This document shows positions 46,750-57,149 of a stretch of 64,000 nt of DNA, in pieces. A model generated the notes under the pieces. The model ran no database searches and was not told the DNA's origin. It was given only the letters and a program-made list of their open reading frames with translations. Location of the stretch: NCBI GenBank assembly GCA_022575985.1, contig JAKSXM010000272.1, positions 24,300,501 through 24,364,500 of the forward strand. Reading direction: 5' to 3'. Both the position numbers and the translations under genes were made by a program. Numbering within the stretch: position 1 is the stretch's first letter; every line of letters begins with the position of its first letter. The stretch is from Anagrus nilaparvatae (Eukaryota; Arthropoda; Insecta; Hymenoptera; Mymaridae).

Positions 46750-48103
46750 CCCAAGTCTGAGGTCGATGTCTTGGATTTAAAAAATACCAATTTTACTGTG
46801 TTTGGTATGTAAAAATATGGTTACTGGCAAATTTTTAAAGCTCTAGGTGGCTTGGTTGTGATTTGGCAGCTGTTTTTCCAATTTTGATTTTTTTCGAATT
46901 CTCAGCCACCCGTTTGCTTTTTATTTTCTGGACGCCCTAAATAAGCCTAAAAAATATTTTCTATATAAAGGTAGGTAGTAAAAATTCCCGCCCAATCCGA
47001 ATCTGATCATATTTTTTTGGAAAAACCTCAGGAAAAGCCGGAAAATCGGAAAAACTAAAGGAAACTGGAAAATAAAAATTTCTCAAAAAGCGTCACTTTT
47101 TTTTTTTTTTTTATTTTTTTAACATATGTTTTCCCATACGTTTCATGCTGGTAAACTCTTTTTTTGACCCATTTGCCTTTTAAGCACTTAAAAATCAATT
47201 TTAGGCTCAAAAAATGATTTTGAAAATTGCTCATTTTCTGAATTTTCCAATTTTCTCGATTTTCCTGATAGAAAGTGAAAAATCTGACTCGATTTTCAGA
47301 TTACTCGGAAAATTTTACATTGAAAACCTTCCTGGGTAAAATTTTAGAGGCGTATTTGACGCTGTAAAATATAAAAACAAAGTAACCTGATAAAATCAAA
47401 CATAATTAAAGATAATTAAATTTTGTTATTTTTTTTATTTTGTTTATTTTTTTGATTTTAGCAAGTTACTTTGTTTTTCTTTTTTTTACAGCGTCAAATA
47501 GGCCTCTAAAATTTTACCCAGGAAGGTTTTCAATGTAAAATTTCCTGAGGAATCCAAAAATTGAGTCAGATTTTTCATTTTCTATCAGAAAAAGCGAGAA
47601 AATTGGAAAATCCAGAAAATGAGCAATTTTCAAAATCATTTTTTGAGCCTAAAATTGATTTTTAAGTGCTTAAAAGGCAAATGGGTCAAAAAAAGAGTTT
47701 ACCAGCATGAAAAGTATGGGAAAACATATGTTAAAAAAATTGAAAAAAAAAAAAAAGTGACGCTTTTTGAGAAATTTGTATTTTCCAGTTTCCTTTAGTT
47801 TTTCCGATTTTCCGGCTTTTCCTGAGGTTTTTCCGAAAAAATATGATCAGATTCGGATTGGGCGGGAATTTTTACTACCTACCTTTATATAGAAAATATT
47901 TTTTAAGCTTATTTAGGGCGTCCAGAAAATAAAAAGCAAACGGGTGGCTGAGAATTCGAAAAAAATCAAAATTGGAAAAACAGCTGCCAAATCGCAACCA
48001 AGCCACCTAGAGCTTTAAAAATTTGCCAGTAACCATATTTTTACATACCAAACACAGTAAAATTGGTATTTTTTAAATCCAAGACATCGACCTCAGACTT
48101 GGG
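46750..48103. mobile_element. 1.35-kb fold-back element with ~650-bp inverted arms, TA target
   Basis: The termini CCCAAGTCTGAGGTCGATG (46750) and CATCGACCTCAGACTTGGG (48103) are flanked by TA at 46748-46749 and 48104-48105. The arms mirror each other with only scattered mismatches to about 47400 and 47450, leaving a ~50-bp AT-rich centre. The near-perfect pairing indicates a young insertion or ongoing arm homogenisation. There is no coding capacity. A TA target fits the Tc1/mariner superfamily. Confidence 0.9.
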
Positions 48104-48605
48104 TAAAAATAGCTAAGAACTACCAATGTATGATGTCTAGTGATTATCATAACTTCTTAATATATAATCTCAAATTTGTGCTTTTATTTTACTATATACT
48201 AGTAAAATAAAACTACTACTCTACTGTTAAAAGTAACTCTTGTTAACGTTTCTGAGAATTTATAATAATTTTTGCGGTCTTAAAGCTTAAAGAACTCAAA
48301 CATACATAAAAACCTAAAATGTTTATGGAGGCTGAAAATTGAGCTGATAACTTATTTTTGATAGTACTTTGAGGGAAAAATATTTTGGAACCGATTTGAA
48401 TACCCGAGAATTAGTGTCACATACACTTGAGGAATATGTTTACCCAAATGCTATTTGAAAAAAATTAAATAATAAATTCTTTGAATAAACTGTAATTTAT
48501 AAATTTTTAGAAATTTCTTAATGGAAGGATTTTAACAAACCTAAGAAAATTATTGGATATTTAGGTTCTTAAGACAATAAAATTTGAAAATTAAATTAGT
48601 TTATA

Positions 48606-48879
48606 CACTGAAAATCTTTTTTATTTGATGATCAATTGTATTAAGTCGTTAACGTTACTAAAATTAAATGATCGTTTGTTTTTTTTTTACTGATTTATAA
48701 CCTTAAATTCAAAAAAATTTTCAAAATAAATATAAAAATTTAGACGTGAACCTAATTTTGTGTTAGAGAATTCTCAAATTTGGGGCTATATGCTCCGAAA
48801 AATCGGAGTGAAACAAACTTAGGATTTAGAGCTTTGACGTACCATCCAAGTGATTAAAAAACCAAAAAGATTTTCAGTG
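48606..48879. mobile_element. 274-bp MITE private to copy B
   Basis: The ends CACTGAAAATCTTTTT and AAAAAGATTTTCAGTG are inverted repeats flanked by TA (48604-48605 and 48880-48881). Copy A has the uninterrupted site TTAGTTTACATTATTTATTT at about 27696-27715. The insertion therefore post-dates the segmental duplication (or was lost precisely in A). Confidence 0.88.
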
Positions 48880-49097
48880 TATTATTTATTTACAATAAAA
48901 TCAGATGTATAATATACAATAATCCAATACAATTCAAATATCAACTTTAATAAGATAAATAGAAAAAAAATTTATAACCGGTTTGTGTAACTACACAACC
49001 AACGAGCATGGAACATATTCACTTATAACACTGATAATAAAGTATCTATTGTGTTCATAACATAAATATTTATATCCAAATATTTATATTTAGATTT

Positions 49098-49463
49098 TAA
49101 CATGGAACATGTTTATAGGGAGGGGGTACTTCGGAACTGGAAAATTAAGGGGGGGGGGGTCAAATTTGTCCCATTTAAGGGGTGGGGGGTCAAATATGTC
49201 CCATTTAAGGGGGGGGGTCAAATTTGTCCCATTTAAGGGGTGGTCAAATTTGTCCCATTTAAGGGGGGGGGGGTCAAATATGTCCCATTTAAGGGGGGGG
49301 GGGGTAAAATGGGACTTGGAATAATTTCAATTTTGGGACTTATAAAAATAGGAAATTTTATTGTTTTTTGTGTGTCTATGCTGTAAGATTACAGATGTAA
49401 GTAAACATGTTCCATGCATTTTGGTTGTGTGTACACAAACCGGTTATAAGTTTTTATTATAGA
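49098..49463 (-). mobile_element. CATGGAACATG-family MITE nested in inverse orientation
   Basis: It begins AACATGGAACATGTTTATAG with GGAGGGGGTAC and ends ACACAAACCGGTTATAAG then TTTTTA. That is the reverse complement of the left and right ends of the 38446 copy. The interior holds about six GGTCAAATTTGTCCCATTTAA units separated by runs of 7-11 G. Confidence 0.8.
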
Positions 49464-49584
49464 AATCATGCTGCTTAGACATCAAAGTGAACAAAATTAA
49501 TTAAATTTTCAAATTATTATAGTTTTTTAAATAATATGAATTTATTTTTTATTAATTTTTACAATAAATTCTTTAAAAATTCTG

Positions 49585-50790
49585 CACCAATGGTCCCTAG
49601 GTACTTCTGCACCAAAGGTCTTTAGGGACTTCTACACCATAGGTCCCTAGGAACTTCTGTACCATAGGTCCCTAGGTACTTCTGCACCAAAGGTCTTTAG
49701 GGACTTCTGCACCAATGCTCCCTAGGTACTTCTGCACCAAAGGTCTTTAGGGACTTCTGCACCAATAGTCCCTAGGTACTTCTGCACCAAAAGTCTTTAG
49801 GGACTTCTGCACCATAGGTCCCTAGGTACTTTTGCACCAAAGGTCCCTAGGTACTTCTGCACCAAAGGTCTTTAGGGACTTCTGCACCATAGGTCCCTAG
49901 GTACTTCTGCACCAATGCTCCCTAGGTACTTCTGCACCAAAGGTCTTTAAGGGGCGATTTCATGGAGCATATTTTTACTAGATTCTGGGGGCACTAGAGT
50001 AAAAATAATTAATTATGACACAAAATTTATTAAAATTCTGCTCGAGCAGGATCCAAAAAACTAACTTAGCTAACACCCTAGGTAAGCTATATTCCTATTC
50101 CATAGCTCCCTAGGTACTTCTGCACCAAAAGTCCCTGAATCGAAAATATTCTAAGTCCATTTTACCCCCCACCCTAAAAACGTCACTTTTTCACCCTCCC
50201 TAAAAACGTCAATTTTTGACCCCCTCCCCTAAAAACGTCATTTTTTCACCCCCCCCCCCTAAAAACGTCAATTTTTGACCCCCCCCCCCCCCCCTCTGCG
50301 GAACCGGACTTTTTCAAATACCACATCCAATGAACATGTTCCATGTTCTTCTACACCAGGGACTTCTATACCATAGGTCCCTAGGGACTTCTGCATCATA
50401 GGTCCCTAGGTACTTCTGCACCAAAGGTCTTTAGGGACTTTTGCACCATTAGGTCCCTAGGTACTTCTGCACCAATGCTCCCTAGGTATTTCTGCACCAA
50501 AGGTATTTAGCGACTTCTGTACCAAAGGTCCCTAGGTACTTCTGCACCAAAGGTCTTTAGGGACTTCTGCATCATAGGTCCCTAGGTACTTCTGCACCAA
50601 AGGTCTTTAGGGATTTCTGCACCATAGCTCCCTAGGTACTTCTGCACCAAAGGTATCTAGGTACTTCTGCACCAGAGGTCTTTAGGGACTTCTGCATCAT
50701 AGGTTCCTAGGTACTTCTGCACCAAAGGTCTTTAGGGATTTCTGCACCATAGCTCCCTAGGTACTTATGCACCAAAAGTCCCTGAATCGA
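49585..50790 (+). repeat. 25-bp minisatellite in two blocks
   Basis: The unit alternates between CCTAGGTACTTCTGCACCAA and TTTAGGGACTTCTGCACCAT, each followed by AGGTC or GCTCC. A ~50-bp higher-order unit is visible. Block 1 is about 49585-49955 and block 2 is about 50345-50780. Between them (49955-50345) lies a segment with four C-tract units of the TAAAAACGTCACTTTTTCAC type and a family end, AACATGTTCCATG, at about 50336. Similar C-tract units recur at 50805-50920. Confidence 0.9.
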
Positions 50791-50956
50791 AAATATTCTA
50801 AGTCCATTTTACCCCCCCCCCTAAAAACCTCACTTTTTCACCCTCCCTAAAAACGTCAATTTTTGACCCCCTCCCCTAAAAGCGTCACTTTTTCACCCCC
50901 CCCCCTGCCGAGCCGGACTTTTTCAAATACCCCATCCAATGAACATGTTCCATGTT

Positions 50957-51296
50957 AATATAAGATAAGTTATATAAATTTAAGTAAAATCATTAATAAT
51001 ATCATTAAAAAACGCCTTTTAAATCATCTAATATCTAATTTTTAAAAAATACAAAGCAAAAAATAAATGCCAATAAAACAAAAGCAAAGAGAAAAGAGTA
51101 AAGGAGATTTCATAAAATTTTATATGGTAAATCACACGACTAAAACAATTAATTAAAAAAGGGTATCCTCTACAATAGCCATAAGTGATTCAAATTAATA
51201 AGTTTTTGATATATTTGCGTAACTTTAGATCCACGTCTGAGCAAGGTTGAGATAATAATTCCTTATTTAAACAAATTTAAGTTAAAGAAATTTTAC
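50957..51296. other. shared 3' flank of receptor copy B
   Basis: Homologous to 29150-29470 of copy A, with AAAACGCCTTTTAAATCATC, ATAAATGCCAATAAAACAAA and TTTAGATCCACGTCTGAGC blocks. No gene within it. It joins directly to the receptor 3' end at about 51297, whereas copy A has 5.5 kb inserted there. Confidence 0.7.
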
Positions 51297-51353
51297 GCGT
51301 TCCATTTCTATTAAACATAACTTAAGCTGGCTGGTTTCGAGGTCGAGATCAAG

Positions 51354-53648
51354 CTAACATTTCCTGCACGCATGCTCAACGTCGTCAATAGCACCACCAC
51401 CAGCTCGATGCGAAGAATTCGAAGGCTCTGGGGATAACAATGCCTGATAACATTGCGGAAGACCATGCGACACACCATGAACTGGAACCAGTATTACTGA
51501 AGGAGAAACATCGTTCCCAGGCACAAAAATACGGCGTTGATTATTCCGTGGAGTGTGTTGCACTCCCGCAGCATTCAAATAATTCAATTGAATATTTCTG
51601 TCCTTATTTACTCTCTTATTCTGTTCTACATTCACATCATTTCTCGTAGATGCTTGCGTCAGTATATGACGAGGATTATGGGTTTTCCCCGATGCTTTGT
51701 CTTTCCAACCCATAATTACACTAAAATAATTCAGAAAGCTTCCTTGGGTAGAAAAGATCTTGGTTGGTTCAGATTTATTAGAAATAAAGCTTCTTACATA
51801 GGTTTTCTTCTTAAATATTACTTTCTTCAAGTTGAAAAGTCTTAAAGGTTTGTTGTATGATTTCTTTGATAGCCACTTAGTTTTACGACTTTCTTTACCA
51901 TTTTGTTTAGCAGAATAATAATAAACCCATTCTCCAAATAATGCTACTAAAGCAATGCTCCAACCTACTATTAAAACTGCTATAATAATAAATAATAACG
52001 TATTATCATCATCTTCAGAATATTTACTTTCAATTGTATTACTTTTGCTCCAATCATCTGCTTCTGACATCCATTTTGTAATTAATCCAGCCGCATTTAA
52101 GAATGTTAAAATTTTTAAATAATTCTTGGTGTAAGGTGAATTTATTTCAAAAGATAATCCAAAATATATATCTGGTAAATCAATATCAATAAATGTATAT
52201 TCTTTTGATTTATCTGTGTTATATTTTAACATTAATTCAGCAAAACGCTTTGCTTGTACAACTATAATATTTTTATATTTTGAAATATCTGCAAAGATAT
52301 GAATGAATTTTGCTGTTTTAAGTAATTTTTTATAATCATCGTTCATATCAGGTTGTAATTTTGAATATTTATCAAGAGCAGCTGCAGATAGTGGAGCATA
52401 CAATGTCAATCCTTTTTGAGGGACTTCTTTAATATCTTGAATCAAAGGAATAATTCTAGATTCATATTGTAAGACTTTTGAATTTAAAATAATATCAGAG
52501 GCAAAAAATAAAGAAAAACACGTAACTATAAATAGAATAATTTTTGATTGTATATTATTAAATTGGCCTTCTGGTACCGACAACCCCAATAAAAGCTTAA
52601 ATGTATTAAAAATAGACCATTCAGGATTGTTATGAATTTTCATGATATATATTGGTAGCATAATTAGAATTATAACTGTAACGAGCAATTCAAAGTTGTA
52701 GAAGGCATCCCAAGAAAATTTCAAATTTTTTTCATGTACTAATGGTACAATGGCTACAAGTCTTTCAAATTGAAGCATTATACCCTCTAGTACATTCAAA
52801 GTTATAAAATAATCATACGCCAGCATTAAATTTAAATTATTATCAGACATAGTATTTAGATACACTGTAGGTGATAAAGTTGGAATAAATTCAGCTGAAG
52901 CATTTACAGATTTAAGAAAATAATTAAACTGTCGAAAAAGACCAACGAAATATTTACCAATTGGTGTTTTAGAATCTAAATAACAAACTGGCCAACAATA
53001 AACAAGAACACCTGTTCTCAATGCATATTGATGCATATTGCTTAATTTGTTAGGAAATAATGGTACATTGCTAATCATGTAGTTTTTAATTAGAAATTCG
53101 TTGTTGAAAGGGTTAAAATAGATAATTTGACTGTTATCATTTCTCATGCTAATTTGCAATACTGTAAAATCTATGAAATTAAATTCCCACGCTTTTTTCA
53201 AAATTTCATAAATGTATTCCTTTGGAACAAAATTGCTGAATAAAACAATTAAGCATTTCAGCCTTGAGGTGTAAAATAGTGAAGATATTAATAGCTCAAA
53301 ATTTGATATCCGTTGTTGCAAGTTTTTTTCTTCTGAGCTAGAATAATCCATTAGCATAACATGCAGATACGAAGATATATTATTGTTGTACATAAAATAT
53401 TTCCCTTCTTCAAGTCCAACAGTTTCTGGTACGTAATAGTCATTGATTAATGTTACAGCAAAATTATTTGTTAATTTTCCCAACAATAACTGATTTTTTG
53501 TTGATGACTGATTTTTTGCATGTACAGTTATAAGTTTAGGATTTACTTCTGCTTTTATGTTATCGATAAGTCGATCAGTTACAGGCGAACACTGGGCATT
53601 CATAATAAACTGGTAAATTAATAAAAATATTGCAATCGAAAACTTCAT
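51354..53648 (-). CDS. divergent ionotropic receptor (IR)-like chemosensory receptor, copy B, intact
   Basis: 764 codons in one exon, read from ATG at 53648 to the stop at 51354. The layout fits insect ionotropic receptors, ligand-gated cation channels derived from glutamate receptors that act in chemosensory neuron membranes. It has a signal peptide (1-20), a large extracellular region (21-310) with possible N-glycosylation sites (NQSS, NISS, NASA), membrane helix 1 (about 316-336), a re-entrant pore stretch around NTFKLLLGLSVPEGQFN (348-364), helix 2 (about 369-389), a second ligand-binding segment (390-545) and helix 3 (about 550-574). The SYTANLAAF motif of canonical receptors is absent (FSLFFASDIILNSK instead), so it belongs with divergent, species-specific IRs and its ligand is unknown. 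The C-terminal tail (575-764) is unusually long, basic, and less AT-rich near its end. A broken paralogue lies at 35009-37086. The assignment rests on topology and pore pattern, not on a database match. Confidence 0.8.
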   Translation of the reverse strand: MKFSIAIFLLIYQFIMNAQCSPVTDRLIDNIKAEVNPKLITVHAKNQSSTKNQLLLGKLTNNFAVTLINDYYVPETVGLEEGKYFMYNNNISSYLHVMLMDYSSSEEKNLQQRISNFELLISSLFYTSRLKCLIVLFSNFVPKEYIYEILKKAWEFNFIDFTVLQISMRNDNSQIIYFNPFNNEFLIKNYMISNVPLFPNKLSNMHQYALRTGVLVYCWPVCYLDSKTPIGKYFVGLFRQFNYFLKSVNASAEFIPTLSPTVYLNTMSDNNLNLMLAYDYFITLNVLEGIMLQFERLVAIVPLVHEKNLKFSWDAFYNFELLVTVIILIMLPIYIMKIHNNPEWSIFNTFKLLLGLSVPEGQFNNIQSKIILFIVTCFSLFFASDIILNSKVLQYESRIIPLIQDIKEVPQKGLTLYAPLSAAALDKYSKLQPDMNDDYKKLLKTAKFIHIFADISKYKNIIVVQAKRFAELMLKYNTDKSKEYTFIDIDLPDIYFGLSFEINSPYTKNYLKILTFLNAAGLITKWMSEADDWSKSNTIESKYSEDDDNTLLFIIIAVLIVGWSIALVALFGEWVYYYSAKQNGKESRKTKWLSKKSYNKPLRLFNLKKVIFKKKTYVRSFISNKSEPTKIFSTQGSFLNYFSVIMGWKDKASGKTHNPRHILTQASTRNDVNVEQNKRVNKDRNIQLNYLNAAGVQHTPRNNQRRIFVPGNDVSPSVILVPVHGVSHGLPQCYQALLSPEPSNSSHRAGGGAIDDVEHACRKC

Positions 53649-54570
53649 TATTGTAACTTAGCCCAGATTTAATTTTAAATAATCAATATTTTATAAAAAT
53701 TTTCACGATTTATAAAATTATCAAAACTTGATTTTAAAAAAGAATTTCTTTTACCTAGTTTTTTCGCTTCTTATCTCGTAATTATTATTATATTGGGTGT
53801 ATGGATTAAATTCCATTTAAAAGCTGGAAAAAAATTAATTGTAATTTATGAATAATTTAATTTTAGGTAAAAAAAAAGTTGATAAAGAAGTTGAATATTG
53901 ATGCAGTATTGAAAGAAAGAAACGATATCAAGAGTAAAGGCTCCAGAGTCTTCAGAAAGATTATTTGTATATGATTTCTCTTTTGCAAAGAATATTGATT
54001 GAGATATGTATTGTATCAGAAAGAAATTGTCGTAAATTAGGTGCAAAATTAGTGGTAAGATTTTTCGTTTAAATAATTTAAATTCACACTGGATTTAGTA
54101 CTTAATTTTAAAACTAAATATAATTATAATTATTATTTTTAATGAAATCGTCTATAAATTAACCAGGGGCCGTTTTTTTCAGCTCGCAGTAACTAGGAAC
54201 CAAATGTGTTGTAGCTGTGCGCCAAAAAAGTACGGTGTTCATGAAGTACTACTATTCGATTTTCTTGTTGGAATCTACTCTTGGGTTAAGCTGAATGGTT
54301 TTTAGTTGTTGCAATCTTTTTTTTCCTATAAATTGATCCATATAATGAATTCATTCAGATTACCTTTAAATTAAAAAAAGGAAAATTATTATTTGATGAT
54401 TTTTAATTTGAGACAATTTAAAATTAAATATTTTTTTATAAACAGTAAGATCTCCAAAATAATTTGAATTTCATTAAAATTGCATAAAATAAATTTATTA
54501 AACGCAAATAATCAATCTTCGATTTTAAATTTATTGAGTTTATGACAATTTTTTTTTCTCCTTAATATAT
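53649..54570 (-). other. 5' flank of receptor copy B
   Basis: Upstream DNA homologous to 37087-37930. A private ~115-bp piece around 54155-54265 (GGGGCCGTTTTTTTCAGC..., CTGTGCGCCAAAAAAGTACG) is absent from copy A, so it is probably a small insertion. No core promoter recognised. Confidence 0.5.
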
Positions 54571-54804
54571 GTTCCTCCTTATTATACGAAGTTAATGCGT
54601 TCCAGAAAGGTGCCGCGTATAAGGAAACAGCGTATATATTATGGAGCAGTTATGGAGACCAAGGTCTTATGTGAATAAGGAGGTTAGGTTCCAGACACTC
54701 CAACTTTCCAGAGCCGTATTTGCTTTACTTGCCGCCTAATGCCAAAAATTTGCCGCCTATGTAAGGCGAGGGAAAATGTCATAAATCAAGTCGTAAATAA
54801 AATT

Positions 54805-54830
54805 CGTGTGTGTGTGTGTGTGTGTGTGTG
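54805..54830. repeat. (GT)n microsatellite
   Basis: About 13 GT units in the left part of the hAT element. The truncated relative at 10244-10252 has a much shorter GT run at the same place. Confidence 0.85.
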
Positions 54831-55605
54831 AGTGTGAATGAGTGTTATGTAAAAAAAATGTGCATATTTGTACATATTAAAGTGTGTCTCATTTTATTTA
54901 TTTTTTTTGAATTTCTTTTCTCATTAGGCAAAAATGAGATTTTAAAATTTAAGATTATACTTTTTTCAAAAATTAATTTCAAGGGTTTTTAAATGCTTTG
55001 AAAAAAAAAGTTATAAATAGTTTATCAAACATTCATGTGTAGTTATTTTTTTATAATATTAATAATAAAATATCGGGGTTGATTAAATATACTAAAAACG
55101 TTAAACGTTAAACGTTAAACGTTAGCGATTAAAAATGAGATTTTCATCACTAAAAAAATTAAATTTTTACGATTAATCTTTTTCCTAGTTAATTAAAAAG
55201 GTTTACTCAATATCTATGATTAATATTTTTAATTTAATCGTACTTAGCGACGATACAAGCGACGATATTAAAATATTTATCCTAGATTGATGTTAAATCA
55301 AATAAATTTGTCAAAAGAAACGATTAAATCGAAAAATGAAACACTAATTAGCACATAAGAAATGAGCCCTTCGGATGCGAAACGTGGTCAAGGGCATTAT
55401 GGGCTACTCAGAGGAACAAAAAAAACCTTAGGCCCAAAATAAAATACTAATGTAAAGCTTGGTTCCCGAGAGTAAAAATGGATCCATCAAATTAAAATAA
55501 ATACCACCAGATAAAATCGGCCATTCGGAGGGCTTATTTGGCCCAATCGGGTTAACTCATTAACGCCGGGGCGGGGAGTTTTGGAAGTGAGCCAAAATAA
55601 ATATA

Positions 55606-57122
55606 TGTGCATTTCTACGAAAAAATCCTTTTTATGAGCACCAAAAATGAAGAAAAAAAAATTTACGAGGCCGCGAATGCCACCATGATTTTCTGGTAGT
55701 TTGAACCCTACAGAATGCAAAAAAAAAGCGTGAACACGAAATCGGCGATGGATGCCAAAAAGATTTTGCCACTTTTATGTCAAAAACCGTGTTTTTCGTA
55801 TCTGAGCTACCCCAAATTTTCAAAATAACTTTTTAGGTAAATAAAATTTAACAAAATAGATAAAAGAATCTGATTGCCAGGGAAAAATCACTCCAGAAGA
55901 AAAAAAACTTTTCTTTTTCCGATGAAATTTAGCCAAGTTATCGTCAATTTAAGATTTTACTCAAATTTGTCTTAAAAAAGATTGAAGTTCTATATTGAAA
56001 AATGCCTGTTTCTGTTCTTTAAACATGCATTACTCGCTTGAATTTCATCGTAAAATAATAATTTTTTTTTTAATATCGATGTATTTTTCCCTGGCAATTC
56101 ATTTCTTTAGGAAAAAAATCATTTTCATGTACCAAATTTCAATTTTTAGGTCAAAAGCCTTTGAAAACTGTAAGTAGCCAAATTTACTTAACACAGTTTT
56201 CGACCTAAAAATTGAAATTTTGTCAATAAAAATAATTTTTTTCTTAAAGAAATGAATTGACAGGAAAAAATTAATTGATTTAAAAAAAAAAATTATTATT
56301 TTACGATGAAAATTAAGCGAGTAATGCATATTATTGCTGAAATTTTTCTTAAAAATGATTAAAATTCTATTGAAAAAAGCCTGTTTCTGAACTTAAAATA
56401 TGCATTACTCGCTTAATTTTCATAGTATAATAATAATATTTTTTTTTAAATCCATTAATTTTTTCCTGGCAATTCATTTCTTTAAGAAAAAAATTATTTT
56501 TATTGACAAAATTTCAATTTTTATGTCGAAAACTGTGTTAAGTAAATTTGGCTACTTACAGTTTTCAAAGGCTTTTGACCTAAAAATTGAAATTTGGTAC
56601 ATAAAAATGATTTTTTTCCTAAAGAAATGAATTGCCAGGGAAAAATACATCGATTTTTAAAAAAAATTATTATTTTACGATGAAATTCAAGCGAGTAATG
56701 CATGTTTAAAGTTCAGAAACAGGCATTTTTCAATATAGAACTTCAATCTTTTTTAAGGCAAATTTGAGTAAAATCTTAAATTGACGATAACTTGGCTAAA
56801 TTTCATCGGAAAAAGAAAAGTTTTTTTTTCTTCTGGAGTGATTTTTCCCTGGCAATCAGATTCTTTTATCTATTTTGTTAAATTTTATTTACCTAAAAAG
56901 TTATTTTGAAAATTTGGGGTAGCTCAGATACGAAAAACACGGTTTTTGACATAAAAGTGGCAAAATCTTTTTGGCATCCATCGCCGATTTCGTGTTCACG
57001 CTTTTTTTTGCATTCTGTAGGGTTCAAACTACCAGAAAATCATGGTGGCAGTCAAGGCCTCGTAAATTTTTTTTTTTTCATTTTTGGTGCTCATAAAATG
57101 GATTTTTTTGTAGAAATGCACA
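55606..57122. mobile_element. 1.5-kb palindromic element nested in the hAT
   Basis: TGTGCATTTCTACGAAAAAA at 55606 is mirrored by TTTTTTTGTAGAAATGCACA at 57122. The whole unit is a palindrome centred near 56364. The inner part consists of alternating inverted ~190-bp modules (TGCATTACTCGCTT..., ATTTTTCCCTGGCAATTC, ACACAGTTTTCGACC). It is flanked by TATA on both sides (55602-55605 and 57123-57126). The minus-strand relative at 62290-62660 reads straight across the site, confirming the insertion. There is no coding capacity; open frames here come in mirrored pairs. Confidence 0.9.
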
Positions 57123-57149
57123 TATACCCTTGTAAATACGTGGCTAAAA

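Larger units (their letters stand above)
48965..50956 (+). mobile_element. large CATGGAACATG-family element with minisatellite interior
   Basis: The left end is TTATAACCGGTTTGTGTAAC then CACAACC and GCATGGAACAT. The right end is CCAATGAACATGTTCCATG then TT at 50956. Copy A lacks the whole block. Inside are a second, inverted family member (49098-49463), two arrays of a 25-bp minisatellite, and C-tract/AAAAACGTCA units. It appears to be one element that grew by nesting and internal tandem duplication. Confidence 0.75.
48265..54570. repeat. segmental duplication, copy B
   Basis: Direct-orientation partner of 27340-37930; see that entry for matching blocks. It holds the intact receptor gene. 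Its upstream homology ends at about 54570, where a compound repeat begins. Confidence 0.85.

Noticed and set aside
49109..49324. Repetitive LRGGGSNMSH peptide
   Set aside because: It is a translation of the GGTCAAATTTGTCCCATTTAA tandem units of a MITE. No evidence of expression or a start context.
49585..50790. Protein-coding repeat (minisatellite as low-complexity gene)
   Set aside because: All frames contain stops (unit includes TAG in one phase), and the block is inside a mobile element missing from copy A.
56099..56630. Two nearly identical 76-codon proteins on opposite strands
   Set aside because: They are mirror images within the palindromic element at 55606-57122, so an artefact of the inverted structure.
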